This document shows positions 1 through 9,100 of a stretch of DNA of 46,613 bases, one piece after another. The position numbers and the translations under genes are program-made. Source of the stretch: CAKSQF01 sp051868045 (GTDB lineage Bacteria > Bacillota > Clostridia > Oscillospirales > CAG-272); assembly GCA_051868045.1 (NCBI GenBank), contig JBJDZN010000008.1, positions 1 to 46,613 of the forward strand, given 5' to 3'. Within the stretch, counting starts at the first letter, position 1, and every line of letters begins with the position of its first letter. The notes beneath the pieces were generated by a model. That model saw only the letters and a list, made by a program, of their open reading frames with translations, had not been told where the DNA came from and ran no database searches.

Positions 1-42
1 TTCCTCCTGAGCCGGAATCGGATTCTGATACACGGTTTCCAT
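1..42 (-). CDS. Start of the phage gene after portal (partial, 14 codons)
   Basis: An ATG at 42-40 is preceded on the minus strand by a strong AGGAGG (52-57) with about nine bases of spacing. It opens a frame different from that of the portal gene and reads METVYQNPIPAQEE before the window ends. In phage head modules the gene after portal is usually a scaffold, protease or minor head protein, so this is probably its start, overlapping the portal 3' end. Function cannot be read from 14 residues; the call rests on the ribosome site and gene order. Confidence 0.45.
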   Translation of the reverse strand, partial: METVYQNPIPAQEE

Positions 43-1606
43 AGGCTTTTTCCTCCTTTTCCTTTGCAATAGCCTCTTCGAGCAGCAAATCCTTGTCGGG
101 AATGATTCCGTCAGGCAGCCGCATCAGATACTGGGACAAGCTGATCTGCCCGCCGGAGAGCAGACTGTTCAGGGTAGACATCAGCAGCGAACCGGAATAC
201 CGTCGGCTGGCACCTATCTGCGCTCTGGCAATCATATGACGAAACTCCCGATTTCCGAGGTCCAGCACGGCAATCCCCTTGGGATCTGCCACCCGTCTGC
301 ACGTAGGCAGGTACTCCTGCTCCATCTCCAGCCAGATCATCGCCAACTCCTCCAGACAGTGACAGAACTCAGACCGCACGTTGTCCAAAGGTTGATCGGC
401 TGTCTCACGAAGGGTGATGATCGCCGAGGTATTGGTGGGATCCACCTCGCCCAGTGCCGTCTCGGTTGCTCCGGACAGCTCTTTGGTATAGGTGATCACC
501 CGATCAATGATGTCAATGTAGCCGTCCTGCATCTGTCCCACGCCCACCGTGGTAACGGCACCCGAAACGTCGCCGCCCGACAGGACGCCGATCGCCTGTC
601 CCACCTCGTTGGACCATTCGGGAATCAGACGCTTGTCGTAGATCACCTTGGAAAAGGCGGTGTCGGTCATGTGCTTCATCTCCATGGCGAATGCCTTGTT
701 GATGTACTTCTGGTTTCCGATCAGCTCGCTGATGGGGGACGATCCGTGGAAGCAGTTCTTTGCCCGCTCCCAGGAGAAGGCGGCAACGGGATAACGCCTC
801 ATTCCGGTCACAACTGAGCGGATCACCAGATTTCTGGTACATTTTTCAAAGACCACATAGCCATCGGCATTTTTCCGGAATCGAATGAGATAATCTGCCT
901 TGGCTGCCGATTCGTCCGGATTTTCCACCGAGCCGTAGTCGCCCGCCTGTTCGCCGTCCACCTCATCGGGAACGATCTTTGCCGCCTCTTCCGGAGTGCA
1001 TCCGCTGCTGAGTGCCTCCCGACGGAGCTTGTCCACACTGCACCTGCCCGACAGCAGGATAAAATCCTGAGACTGAATGTCCGGGAGATTCATGTCCGCC
1101 GCAAACAGATTCACATTGTCAATGACCGACAGTCGGATGTCGCCGGGATTGCCGTCCACTGAGACGAGATCCTCATCGTACCAGGCGTAGATAACTCCGT
1201 CTCCGCAGAGAATGGAATCGGTCAGCATCTGACGGAGCAGTCGGTCAATGCCCTGCATTTCCCAGCAGTTATCCCGGTATTCGGACAGCAGTCCAAGGGC
1301 TTTGGACAGTTTTCGTTTGGAGGGGGAATCCTCACGGACGTTGATGGAGGGATTCTCGTACTTCAGGTCAATGCGGTAGCTCATGATGGCGGACACCAGA
1401 TAGTTGACCACTCGGCGAATCAGGTTGAAGGTCGGCGTCGGAAGCCCTTCAACCGAAACGCCTCGCCACTGATCTCCCCGATAGAAGCGTTCGTTTTCGG
1501 ACACCCGGGAATACAGCCCGATCTGACGCTTGAAATCCTTCCCGTTTTCGTATGCACCCCAGACAGAGGCGAGAATGTCTGCCTTGGGGTTATTCTGTTT
1601 TTTCAT
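1..1606 (-). CDS. Phage portal protein, 3' end beyond window
   Basis: The minus strand is open from ATG 1606-1604 to the window edge, giving at least 535 residues, within the range of Firmicute phage portals. The portal is the dodecameric ring at the capsid vertex through which the terminase pumps DNA. The N-terminal part (NENEFFYRG-like region, read as SENERFYRGDQWRG, then FNLIRRVVNYLVSAIMSYRI) is typical of phage portals, as is a middle stretch around GNQKYINKAFAMEMKH. The start follows AAAGGAAG by about ten bases. It lies 54 bases after the terminase large subunit stop, the standard terS-terL-portal order. Family assignment is by recognition of sequence style plus order; the subfamily is not certain. 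Confidence 0.8.
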   Translation of the reverse strand, partial: MKKQNNPKADILASVWGAYENGKDFKRQIGLYSRVSENERFYRGDQWRGVSVEGLPTPTFNLIRRVVNYLVSAIMSYRIDLKYENPSINVREDSPSKRKLSKALGLLSEYRDNCWEMQGIDRLLRQMLTDSILCGDGVIYAWYDEDLVSVDGNPGDIRLSVIDNVNLFAADMNLPDIQSQDFILLSGRCSVDKLRREALSSGCTPEEAAKIVPDEVDGEQAGDYGSVENPDESAAKADYLIRFRKNADGYVVFEKCTRNLVIRSVVTGMRRYPVAAFSWERAKNCFHGSSPISELIGNQKYINKAFAMEMKHMTDTAFSKVIYDKRLIPEWSNEVGQAIGVLSGGDVSGAVTTVGVGQMQDGYIDIIDRVITYTKELSGATETALGEVDPTNTSAIITLRETADQPLDNVRSEFCHCLEELAMIWLEMEQEYLPTCRRVADPKGIAVLDLGNREFRHMIARAQIGASRRYSGSLLMSTLNSLLSGGQISLSQYLMRLPDGIIPDKDLLLEEAIAKEKEEKAYGNRVSESDSGSGG

Positions 1607-1660
1607 TCTGCTTTGTCTTCCTTTCGTATCGTAAGATCCGATGCAATCCATAAAATCGGA

Positions 1661-3043
1661 TCAGTAATCTGCCAGTGTTGGTGTCCGATCCTCCACCGTG
1701 AAGGCTCGGTAGGGTGAAAATTCCTCCTCTTCGATCTCGGGCGGACGAAGGTAGGACATGACCCCGTAGCGCAGTGCCTCAGGCGAGTGAGTGATGTCAT
1801 GGGGAGTTCCCGACACGTCCTCCGGGTGCAGGCGGTCGTGGCAGAGGGCAGGCAGGGAGGAAATCAGATTCTGACAGGTGGCAAAAATGTGGAGTTTGGG
1901 TGGATTTTCCCCATTATGTGCCAGATATTCCCGCAGATTCCGCCACCCGATGATTCTCCGGTTGTCCGCCTTGATCAGAGGCGGCAAACCCGGATTCTGA
2001 CTCATGATGGTCTGTCCGCTCTGACCGCTGTCCTGCCGCCGGTTCCAGAGATCGGGAGAGGCGGCGATGTAGGAGATGGCATCCTTCCCGTTTTCCCGTA
2101 CCACAGCCTCTGCCGCCCCCGACAGAGTAAGCCCCGATCTGCAATACTCCCGATAAACCCACAGTCCCCCTTCCGGGTCGGCGGCAAACCAGAGTACGGC
2201 AAGCATATCAAAACCGTAGTCCAGTGCGCCGAAGCGTTCCCACTCCTTCGGAATGGAAAAAGGTCGGCATACATGGATTGTTTCGGAGAATTCGGTGAAA
2301 TACTGTCCCTCGAACACATCCCAACTCCCGTCCAGCCAGGCACGCCTGAGACTGTCGGGAAGGGATTTCAACGCCTCCAGATAACCGGGATCGGCATCCA
2401 GAAGGATTTTGTTATCATACACCTTTGCCGGGATGAAGCAATAATCGTCGGGATTCTCCCCGGGACGGTAAATCCTGTCCACAAACAGACGCTTGACCCA
2501 GGCATGACCCACCCCGCCGGGGTTGCAGGTCAGATACATCCGCTTGGGAAAGCCGTTGGTCCCCCGCAGACACGCCTTCAGGGTGGTAAACTGGAATTCG
2601 GTCAGCTGAGTCGCCTCGTCCAGTGCGATGATGTCGAACTCCTGACCCTGATAGCGCAGCACGTCCCGTTGGGCATCCATGTAGCCCAGCAGAATCCTCG
2701 AACCGTTCGGAAAAAGAAAACTTTTCTGCTGTTCCCTGTAAGTCACAAAGCTGCCAAGCTCGGACAAAAGGGGATAGAGATGATTTTCCCGAAGTTCGGG
2801 GAGACTGCGCCGAACCAGCAGGATGCGGATGGCGGGATAGTTCAGGCAAAGCAGGATCAGCTTTCGCCTCAGTGCCCAGGACTTTCCGCCTCCACGGGCT
2901 CCCCCGTAGGCGGTATAGCGGGCGGTGGACTCAAAAAAGAGTTTTTGACGCTCGTTCGGCACTCCTTCAAGGCGGATCACCCTCCCTTTCTTCCCCGCCG
3001 TCGCCGTCGGAGCCCTGTTTGCAGAGTATTTTTTACCTGCCAT
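1661..3043 (-). CDS. terL: Phage terminase large subunit (packaging ATPase-nuclease)
   Basis: This 460-residue protein is the motor that translocates and cuts phage DNA during capsid filling. The ATPase half has a Walker A GGARGGGKS at residues 47-55 and a Walker B IIALDEA at 138-144 (D142, E143), followed by a coupling-type segment TCNPGG at 172-177. The C-terminal half is the RNase-H-like nuclease: ALDYG with D275, a second acidic residue near D330, and HD with D415 in the HDITHSPEALRYG segment, all present. Length is normal for the family and there is no frameshift, so it looks intact. Its start overlaps the end of the preceding small-subunit gene by 11 bases, implying co-translation. Confidence 0.95.
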   Translation of the reverse strand: MAGKKYSANRAPTATAGKKGRVIRLEGVPNERQKLFFESTARYTAYGGARGGGKSWALRRKLILLCLNYPAIRILLVRRSLPELRENHLYPLLSELGSFVTYREQQKSFLFPNGSRILLGYMDAQRDVLRYQGQEFDIIALDEATQLTEFQFTTLKACLRGTNGFPKRMYLTCNPGGVGHAWVKRLFVDRIYRPGENPDDYCFIPAKVYDNKILLDADPGYLEALKSLPDSLRRAWLDGSWDVFEGQYFTEFSETIHVCRPFSIPKEWERFGALDYGFDMLAVLWFAADPEGGLWVYREYCRSGLTLSGAAEAVVRENGKDAISYIAASPDLWNRRQDSGQSGQTIMSQNPGLPPLIKADNRRIIGWRNLREYLAHNGENPPKLHIFATCQNLISSLPALCHDRLHPEDVSGTPHDITHSPEALRYGVMSYLRPPEIEEEEFSPYRAFTVEDRTPTLADY

Positions 3044-3407
3044 CGCTGTCAGGATCCTGTTCGCAGATGATTCTCACGGTGTTACCCCCGTCGGTGCCGC
3101 AAATCGAGCTGGTCAGCTCGGCAAGATAATTCATATTTGCCGCACTGTTGGGAAATTTCGTGTTCAGTGCCTCATCAATGAAGGTAGACTGCGCAATGTC
3201 GAACATCAGGGGGTAGCTTTCCGAGAGAGCGGCAAAATCGCTTCTCGTGATGGCACAAAATCTGCAGAACCCTGCGGCGTTCGGCAATCTGCGATGCTTT
3301 TCATCCAGATTGCAGTGCTTGATGTAGCTCTTGAGCTTTCTGCGAAAGATCGCCTCCGATGCAAAGGCAGGCAGCGTCTTCGTCTGTGTGACTTGTTCTC
3401 TATCCAA
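3033..3407 (-). CDS. Probable terminase small subunit
   Basis: This is a 124-residue basic protein directly upstream of, and overlapping, terL. Small subunits recognise the packaging site and load the large subunit. Residues about 23-75 (KLKSYIKHCN, LPNAAGFCRFCAITRSDF) resemble the helix-turn-helix N-terminal region of phage small terminases, in which a 'LPN-xx-GFC-xxxx-I-R-xx-F' pattern is common. The start is TTG (3407-3405), chosen because a GGAGG lies eight bases upstream and no nearby ATG is in frame. It is the first gene of the phage module and faces host rarA across about 250 bases. Identity rests on position and partial resemblance, so a generic phage DNA-binding protein remains possible. 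Confidence 0.7.
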   Translation of the reverse strand: MDREQVTQTKTLPAFASEAIFRRKLKSYIKHCNLDEKHRRLPNAAGFCRFCAITRSDFAALSESYPLMFDIAQSTFIDEALNTKFPNSAANMNYLAELTSSICGTDGGNTVRIICEQDPDSDGR

Positions 3408-3479
3408 TTGAATTTCCTCCTTTCCTGATTTTATGTCCTCCCTTTCCGGGAAAACCCTGTTTTTTTGGATTGCAAGGGC

Positions 3480-3488
3480 ATTATAACA
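3480..3488 (-). promoter_or_regulatory. Extended -10 promoter for the phage packaging genes
   Basis: On the minus strand the sequence reads TGTTATAAT, a perfect extended -10 element (TGN-TATAAT), about 70 bases upstream of the terminase small subunit start. No good -35 hexamer sits 17 bases upstream, which extended -10 promoters tolerate. The LexA box at 3528-3541 lies about 55-68 bases upstream of the predicted transcription start. Confidence 0.5.
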
Positions 3489-3527
3489 TGCCTGCCCTGC
3501 AAGTACAGTTGCAGAATGTCTGAAATT

Positions 3528-3541
3528 CGAACAAATGTTCG
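3528..3541. promoter_or_regulatory. LexA (SOS) box
   Basis: CGAACAAATGTTCG is a perfect 14-base palindrome of the form CGAAC-N4-GTTCG, the LexA/DinR operator consensus of Bacillus and Clostridia. It lies in the divergent region between the phage packaging genes and rarA, about 120 bases from each start codon. It is nearer the minus-strand extended -10 than the rarA promoter, so it may control either or both. The operator match is seen directly; LexA control is inferred. Confidence 0.75.
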
Positions 3542-3592
3542 TTTTTAATTTGAAGAACCGACAAGAAAATCGGAGTCATTTTCATGAAATCA

Positions 3593-3621
3593 TTGACAAT
3601 TCAAAAGAAATATGCTAGAAT
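3593..3621 (+). promoter_or_regulatory. Sigma-A promoter of rarA
   Basis: TTGACA (3593-3598), a 17-base spacer and TAGAAT (3616-3621) form a near-consensus housekeeping promoter. A strong AAAGGAGAG ribosome site precedes the rarA ATG at 3661. Confidence 0.8.
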
Positions 3622-3660
3622 AGCATGGGTAGGTATGAGAGTTTATAAAGGAGAGAGCGT

Positions 3661-4911
3661 ATGTACAGACAGCCATTGGCGGACGCCATGAGACCCCGGA
3701 CACTGGATGAAATGGTTGGACAGCCCCATCTGTTCGGCAAAAACGGGATACTGCGTCGGATCCAGAGTCAGGGCGCACTGCCAAACATGATCTTTGCGGG
3801 ACCTCCCGGTACCGGAAAGACGACGGCGGCAAACATCCTCGCCGCCACATCGGGCATGACCATCCGCACCCTGAACGCCACCACCGCCTCCCTCTCCGAC
3901 ATCAAGGAAATCTGCGCCGAAACCGGCGGAATTCTGGGATCCGGCGGGATTCTCCTGTACCTGGACGAGATTCAGTACTTCAATAAGAAGCAGCAGCAGT
4001 CCCTGCTCCAGTACATTGAGGACGGTCGGATCACGCTGATCGCCTCCACCACCGAAAATCCCTACCTGTATGTCTACAACGCCATCGTCTCCCGATCGGC
4101 GGTCTTCACCTTCCGCAGCGTGTCCGCATCCGAGATGCTCCCTGCCCTCCGCCGGGGACTGGAATACCTATGCAAGCGGGACGGGACATCGAAATCCTGC
4201 ACCGATGAGGTTCTGATGACCATCGCATCCGGCGCATCAGGGGATGTCCGCAGAGCGTTGAACCTTCTTGAAAACAGCTATCTTGCCGCCGATGACATCA
4301 TCACAGAGGAGATTGTCAACGGTTTCACCGAGCATACGGTGGGCAATTTCGATAAGGACGGAACGGTTCACTATGATCTGCTGTCCGCCCTGCAAAAATC
4401 CATCCGGGGCTCCGACCCCGATGCCACCCTGTTCTATCTGGCAAGACTGCTGGAAGGCGGGGATCTTATCGGTGCCTGTCGGCGGCTGAGGGTCATTGCC
4501 TCCGAGGACATCGGACTTGCCTATCCTCTTGCGGCGGCAGTCACCGAGGCGTGCGTCCAGTCCGCACTGGCACTGGGTATGCCCGAGGCAGCCATCCCAT
4601 TGTCCAACTGCGCAACCCTTCTGGCAACCGCCCCCAAATCCAACAGTGCCCATATCGGCTACAATCTTGCCGCCGCCGACTTTGCGGCAGGACTGGGTCA
4701 GAACATTCCCAAGCATCTGCGCCAGTACACCAATTTTGACGGCTACCAATACCCCCATGACTTTCCCGATCACTATGTGGATCAGCAGTATCTTCCCGAC
4801 GATCTGAAGGGGAAAAAGTATTACACCTTCGGACCCAACAAGACCGAACAGGCAGCAGAAAGTTATTGGGATAAGATCAAAAAAAGAAAATCCGACAAAG
4901 GTCAGGAATAA
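3661..4911 (+). CDS. rarA: RarA/MgsA replication-associated AAA+ ATPase
   Basis: RarA is a homotetrameric AAA+ ATPase, related to clamp loaders and RuvB, that acts at stalled or blocked replication forks. The 416-residue length is normal. Residues 1-20 carry the family N-terminal signature (PLADAMRPRTLDEMVGQ), Walker A GPPGTGKT is at 47-54, Walker B LLYLDE at 98-103, and a sensor-1-like STTEN follows. The C-terminal half contains the conserved helical oligomerisation region (ASEDIGLA, then the NYPHDFP-like segment YQYPHDFPDHYV). It has its own sigma-A promoter and lies beside a LexA box, which would fit a DNA-damage role. The next gene starts about 40 bases downstream, so they may share a transcript. 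Confidence 0.95.
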   Translation: MYRQPLADAMRPRTLDEMVGQPHLFGKNGILRRIQSQGALPNMIFAGPPGTGKTTAANILAATSGMTIRTLNATTASLSDIKEICAETGGILGSGGILLYLDEIQYFNKKQQQSLLQYIEDGRITLIASTTENPYLYVYNAIVSRSAVFTFRSVSASEMLPALRRGLEYLCKRDGTSKSCTDEVLMTIASGASGDVRRALNLLENSYLAADDIITEEIVNGFTEHTVGNFDKDGTVHYDLLSALQKSIRGSDPDATLFYLARLLEGGDLIGACRRLRVIASEDIGLAYPLAAAVTEACVQSALALGMPEAAIPLSNCATLLATAPKSNSAHIGYNLAAADFAAGLGQNIPKHLRQYTNFDGYQYPHDFPDHYVDQQYLPDDLKGKKYYTFGPNKTEQAAESYWDKIKKRKSDKGQE

Positions 4912-4950
4912 AAATAAACGGGAATCCAATTCAGAAAGGATGGACTCAAG

Positions 4951-5901
4951 ATGAACATGGCACCGGAAACCACCGAATATCAGGCTCATGATGCGGAACT
5001 TGGCAATCAGGAAACTCCCATGCGAAATGCCCCCAAGAAGACGAAGAAAAAACGTTTCAAGGAGGGACGCCGCCTTCGGTCGCTGCCCCCAATGACCGTC
5101 ATCATTCCCTTCGTCATGAAAAAGAGAAACGATGCCCTGAATTATTTCGAGGACACGCTGGTCATCGACCGTGCCGAGGAGTACATTGCCAAGAAGCGTG
5201 CCGAAGGCTACACGGGGTTCGGACTGATGCACCTGTTCTTGGCAGCCTATGTGCGCACCCTTGCCGAAAAGCCCGGAGTCAACCGCTTCATCCGGGGTCA
5301 GCGCATCTATTCCCGCAACAACATCGAGATCTGCCTGACCATCAAGAAAGAGATGCGGGCGGACTCCCCCGACACCGTGGTCAAATTTTTCCCCAAGCCC
5401 GACGCCACCCCGCTTGACATTTACAATGAGGTCAACAACACCGTTGCCAACAGCAAGGCGGACAACGACACCTCCCTCGATCATCTGATGAATGTGTTAG
5501 TCTGTCTTCCCGCCTTTTTCTTCCGCTTTTTCGTGGGGCTGATGTCCTTTCTGGACTATTACCGTCTGCTGCCCCGTGCCTTTACCAAACTGTCCCCCTT
5601 CCACGGCAGTTATTTCATCACTTCCATGGGATCGCTGGGCATTCCCCCCATCTATCACCACATCTACAATTTCGGCAATATCCCCCTTTTCACCTCCTTC
5701 GGTGCCAAATATAAGGAATATTTCATCAAAGCCGACGGATCGGTAGGAGTGCGGAAGAAGGTGGACTACAAGATCGTCATGGATGAACGCATCTGCGACG
5801 GCTTCTACTACGCCTCTGCGCTGAAGATCATGCAGTACTATCTCACCCATCCTGAAAAAATGGACACTCCTCCGGAGACCGTCCTTGCGGATGTGCCCTG
5901 A
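4951..5901 (+). CDS. Stand-alone 2-oxoacid dehydrogenase E2-like acyltransferase domain protein
   Basis: The 316 residues resemble only the catalytic (chloramphenicol-acetyltransferase-fold) domain of dihydrolipoamide acyltransferases; there is no lipoyl domain and no E1/E3 neighbour. A lysine-rich basic tail (residues 28-45) precedes the fold. The segment DERICDG at 278-284 aligns with the E2 active-site motif DHRxxDG, but the catalytic His is replaced by Glu (residue 279), while the Asp and Gly remain. A hydrophobic patch at 181-201 could contact membrane. Such stand-alone homologues occur in Clostridia; their role is unknown, and the missing His argues against classical acyl transfer. The start ATG follows AAAGGA with suitable spacing. 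Confidence 0.7.
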   Translation: MNMAPETTEYQAHDAELGNQETPMRNAPKKTKKKRFKEGRRLRSLPPMTVIIPFVMKKRNDALNYFEDTLVIDRAEEYIAKKRAEGYTGFGLMHLFLAAYVRTLAEKPGVNRFIRGQRIYSRNNIEICLTIKKEMRADSPDTVVKFFPKPDATPLDIYNEVNNTVANSKADNDTSLDHLMNVLVCLPAFFFRFFVGLMSFLDYYRLLPRAFTKLSPFHGSYFITSMGSLGIPPIYHHIYNFGNIPLFTSFGAKYKEYFIKADGSVGVRKKVDYKIVMDERICDGFYYASALKIMQYYLTHPEKMDTPPETVLADVP

Positions 5902-5933
5902 CTTTTTGCCTGTTTCCTATTTTTCCAATTTAC
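5879..5933 (+). repeat. Left copy of a 55-base exact duplication flanking the gap
   Basis: The 55 bases ending at the N run, including the 3' end and stop of the E2-like gene, reappear exactly at 6034-6088. This is the signature of two contigs that end in the same k-mer being scaffolded without merging. Confidence 0.9.
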
Positions 5934-6033
5934 NNNNNNNNNNNNNNNNNNNNNNNNNNNNNNNNNNNNNNNNNNNNNNNNNNNNNNNNNNNNNNNNNNN
6001 NNNNNNNNNNNNNNNNNNNNNNNNNNNNNNNNN
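5934..6033. other. Assembly gap of 100 N
   Basis: Exactly 100 unknown bases, a conventional placeholder size. Because the flanking 55 bases are identical, the true sequence probably has no gap here and is 155 bases shorter. An open frame crossing the gap into the downstream gene is an artefact. Confidence 0.97.
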
Positions 6034-6088
6034 CCGTCCTTGCGGATGTGCCCTGACTTTTTGCCTGTTTCCTATTTTTCCAATTTAC
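6034..6088 (+). repeat. Right copy of the 55-base duplication
   Basis: Identical to 5879-5933. After it the sequence continues with an AT-rich leader containing two TTTTCCAAT motifs and then the ribosome site of the GH38 gene. I see no clear sigma-A promoter in this leader. Confidence 0.9.
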
Positions 6089-6145
6089 CAATTTTCCAAT
6101 GAACATAGAAAATTTATCACAGATAATTTATTTTGGAGGTCATTT

Positions 6146-9100
6146 ATGAACTACATTCAGGAGCGAATCGAACAGGAGCTTCACGAAATCTCCCGTCGGA
6201 TTCTCGTTCGCAGTGTCAAAATCGAGAACGTGCTTTGCGCACCGACCGATTACAAGGGACCGGGACACACGCCCCCGGCGGATGACGATCCCGTCTGGAT
6301 TCCCCAGACTCCGGGATGTCTGAAGAACATGCCCGCCGGCGGATCGAAAACCGAATACGGCGAGTACCACGCCTGGTTCAAGGCGAGAATCACCATTCCC
6401 GAGGACATGAAGGGAAAGTGTCTGGAACTGAAGGTTGCCTCTCCCCGGCATTCCAACCCCCAGCACATCGTCTATCTGGACGGTCACATCATTCAGGGGT
6501 CGGACAGCAATCACGAAACCTTCCCCATTGATTCGGAGGTTGACGGCTACGATCTGCTGGTCTACACCTTTGCCGGCAGACCCGAGCAGCTCTTTTTGCA
6601 GGCAGAACTGCTTCAGATCGACGAGGACACCCGTACCCTGTATTATGACATTCGGGTTCCCTTTGATGTCATGCGTTTTCTCCCCTTCGAGGGCAAGGAA
6701 TACTGCCAGATCCGCACCGCTCTCAACAACACCATCAACCTGCTGGACCTGCGTACCCGCGGCACCGAGGAATACCGCAACAGCGTCAAAGCGGCTCTGA
6801 ACTATATTCAGAAGGAATTCTACGGCAAAATCTGCGGCAAGCAGATGGCAAACGTTGTCTGCGTCGGACATTCCCACATCGACACCGCATGGCTGTGGCC
6901 CTTCCGTCAGACCATTGAGAAGTGCCAGCGCACCTTCTCCACCGTAGTCAACATGATGAAGGAGTTCCCCGAGTATCACTTCTTCAACTCCCAGCCCCAG
7001 CAGCTTGCCTATGTGAAGGAACACGATCCCGAGCTGTATGCCGAGATCAAGGAGCTGGTCAAAGAGGGCAGATGGCAGGTCGACGGCGGTATGTGGATCG
7101 AGGCAGACTGCAACCTTCCCTCCGGCGAGTCCTTTGTCCGTCAGCTGATTCTGGGCAAAACCTTCCTGCGGGAGGAATTCGGCGTGGAGTCCAACATTCT
7201 GTGGCTTCCTGACGTCTTCGGTTACTCTGCGGCTCTCCCTCAGATTCTGCAAAAGGCAGGCGTAACCCGCTTTGTCACCTCCAAAATTTCCTGGAACGAG
7301 ACCAACACCCTGCCCTGTGACGTCTTCAACTGGCAGGGTATCGACGGCACCGAGATTCTGTCCTACTTCCTGACCGCTCAGGATTACGATCCCCGTGAAA
7401 AACTCCGCAACGGCACCACCTACAACGGCGACATCAGTGCCAAGCAGATTCGCGGCACTTGGGAGCGGTTCCAGCAGAAGGAACTGCATGGCGAGGTCAT
7501 CAACACCTTCGGTCACGGAGACGGAGGCGGAGGACCTACCCGTGAGATGGTCGAGATCGGCAGACGTCTGGAAAAGGGCGTCCCCGGCTGTCCCACCGTC
7601 ACCTTCGACAGTGCCGGAAACTTCCTGGACCGTCTGGAAAAGGACGTTCAGGGCAACCGTTTCCTGCCCAAATGGGTCGGCGAGCTTTATCTGGAATACC
7701 ACAGAGGCACCTATACCTCCATTGCCAAGAACAAGCGCAACAACCGTAAATCCGAATTCCTGTACGAGGATACCGAGCTTACCTCGGTTCTGGACAACGT
7801 CCTTTTGGGCAGTGAGTACCCCAAAGCAACCCTTCACGACGGCTGGGAGAAGATCTGTCTCTGCCAGTTCCACGACGTCATTCCCGGTTCCTCCATCAAG
7901 GAGGTCTATGACGACTCCGACGTGATCTACGCCGATCTTCAGGCAAAGGCAAACGAGCTTCGTACCGCATCTGAGGGCAGAATCGCCTCGGCTATTGCCA
8001 CCAAGGGCGGCGTGCTGGTGTTCAACCCCAACTCCTTCACCGATTCCGAACCGGTCAAGGTCGGCGACCGCACGATCTATGCCGAGAACATTCCCGCCAA
8101 GGGATATAAGGTTGTCCCCGTCTCCGATGCCGACGTATCGGGGGTCAGGATCAACGAAAGCAGCCGGATTCTGGAAAACCGCTACGTCAAGGTCAAGTTT
8201 GACAAGAACTACAACATCAGCTCCATCTACGACAAGAAGGCAAAGAGAGAGGTTCTTCCCAAGGGTGAGAAGGCAAACCGCCTGACCGCCTACGAGGACA
8301 TTCCCAGAGCCTGGGACGCCTGGGAGATCACCAACTATTACACCGAGAAGAGCTGGAATCTGGATGAAGTCACCTCTGTCCGCACCATCGTCGAAGACGG
8401 CAGAGCGGGCTTTGAGATCGTCCGTCCCTTCCAGAAGAGTACCGTCAGCCAGAAGGTCACGCTGTCTTCCTACGACGGCAGAATCGACTTCGCCACCACC
8501 GCAGACTGGAAGAATGATCACATTCTGCTGAAGACCGCCTTCCCCACCACCATCACCTCCGATAAGGCAACCTACGACATTCAGTACGGCAGCGTGGAAC
8601 GTCCCACCCACTACAACACCTCCTGGGAACAGGCAAAATTTGAGGTCTGCGCCCACAAATATGCCGATCTGTCCGAGTACGGCTTCGGTGTCGCCATCCT
8701 CAACGACTGCAAGTACGGTCACGACATCCACGGCGGTGTCATCCGTCTGTCCCTGATCAAATCGGCAACCCATCCCAACCCTGCGGCGGACAAGGAAGTT
8801 CATCACTTCACCTACTCCATCCTGACCCACCAGGGAGACTACCGCTCCGCCGGCGTTATCCGTCAGGCCTATGCGCTGAACAATCCCATGAGCGGCATGG
8901 AAATCGGCGGGCAGGAGGGAACCCTTCCCGAGTCCTACAGTCTGGTCAGCGTCAACAAGGAAAACATCTTTATTGAGGCTGTCAAGCAGGCGGAGAAGGA
9001 TCAGGACATCGTGGTCCGTCTGTACGATGCCTTCCACGCCACCTCCACTCCTACCGTCACCTTCGGTTTTGACGTGGCAAAGGTTCAGTCCACCAATCTG

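Noticed and set aside
236..817. 193-codon plus-strand open frame
   Set aside because: Antisense shadow of the portal gene, which is open on the minus strand to the window edge.
4237..5484. 415-codon minus-strand open frame across rarA and the E2-like gene
   Set aside because: Shadow of two well-supported sense genes; no family features.
5885..6145. Open frame continuing through the N run into the GH38 gene
   Set aside because: It crosses unknown bases and a duplicated contig end; the ribosome site TTTTGGAGG and ATG at 6146 define the true start.
6140..9037. 965-codon open frame antisense to GH38
   Set aside because: Codon bias in the sense gene (few TTA, CTA, TCA) leaves the antisense frame open; the protein is G/V/L/D-rich with no domain.
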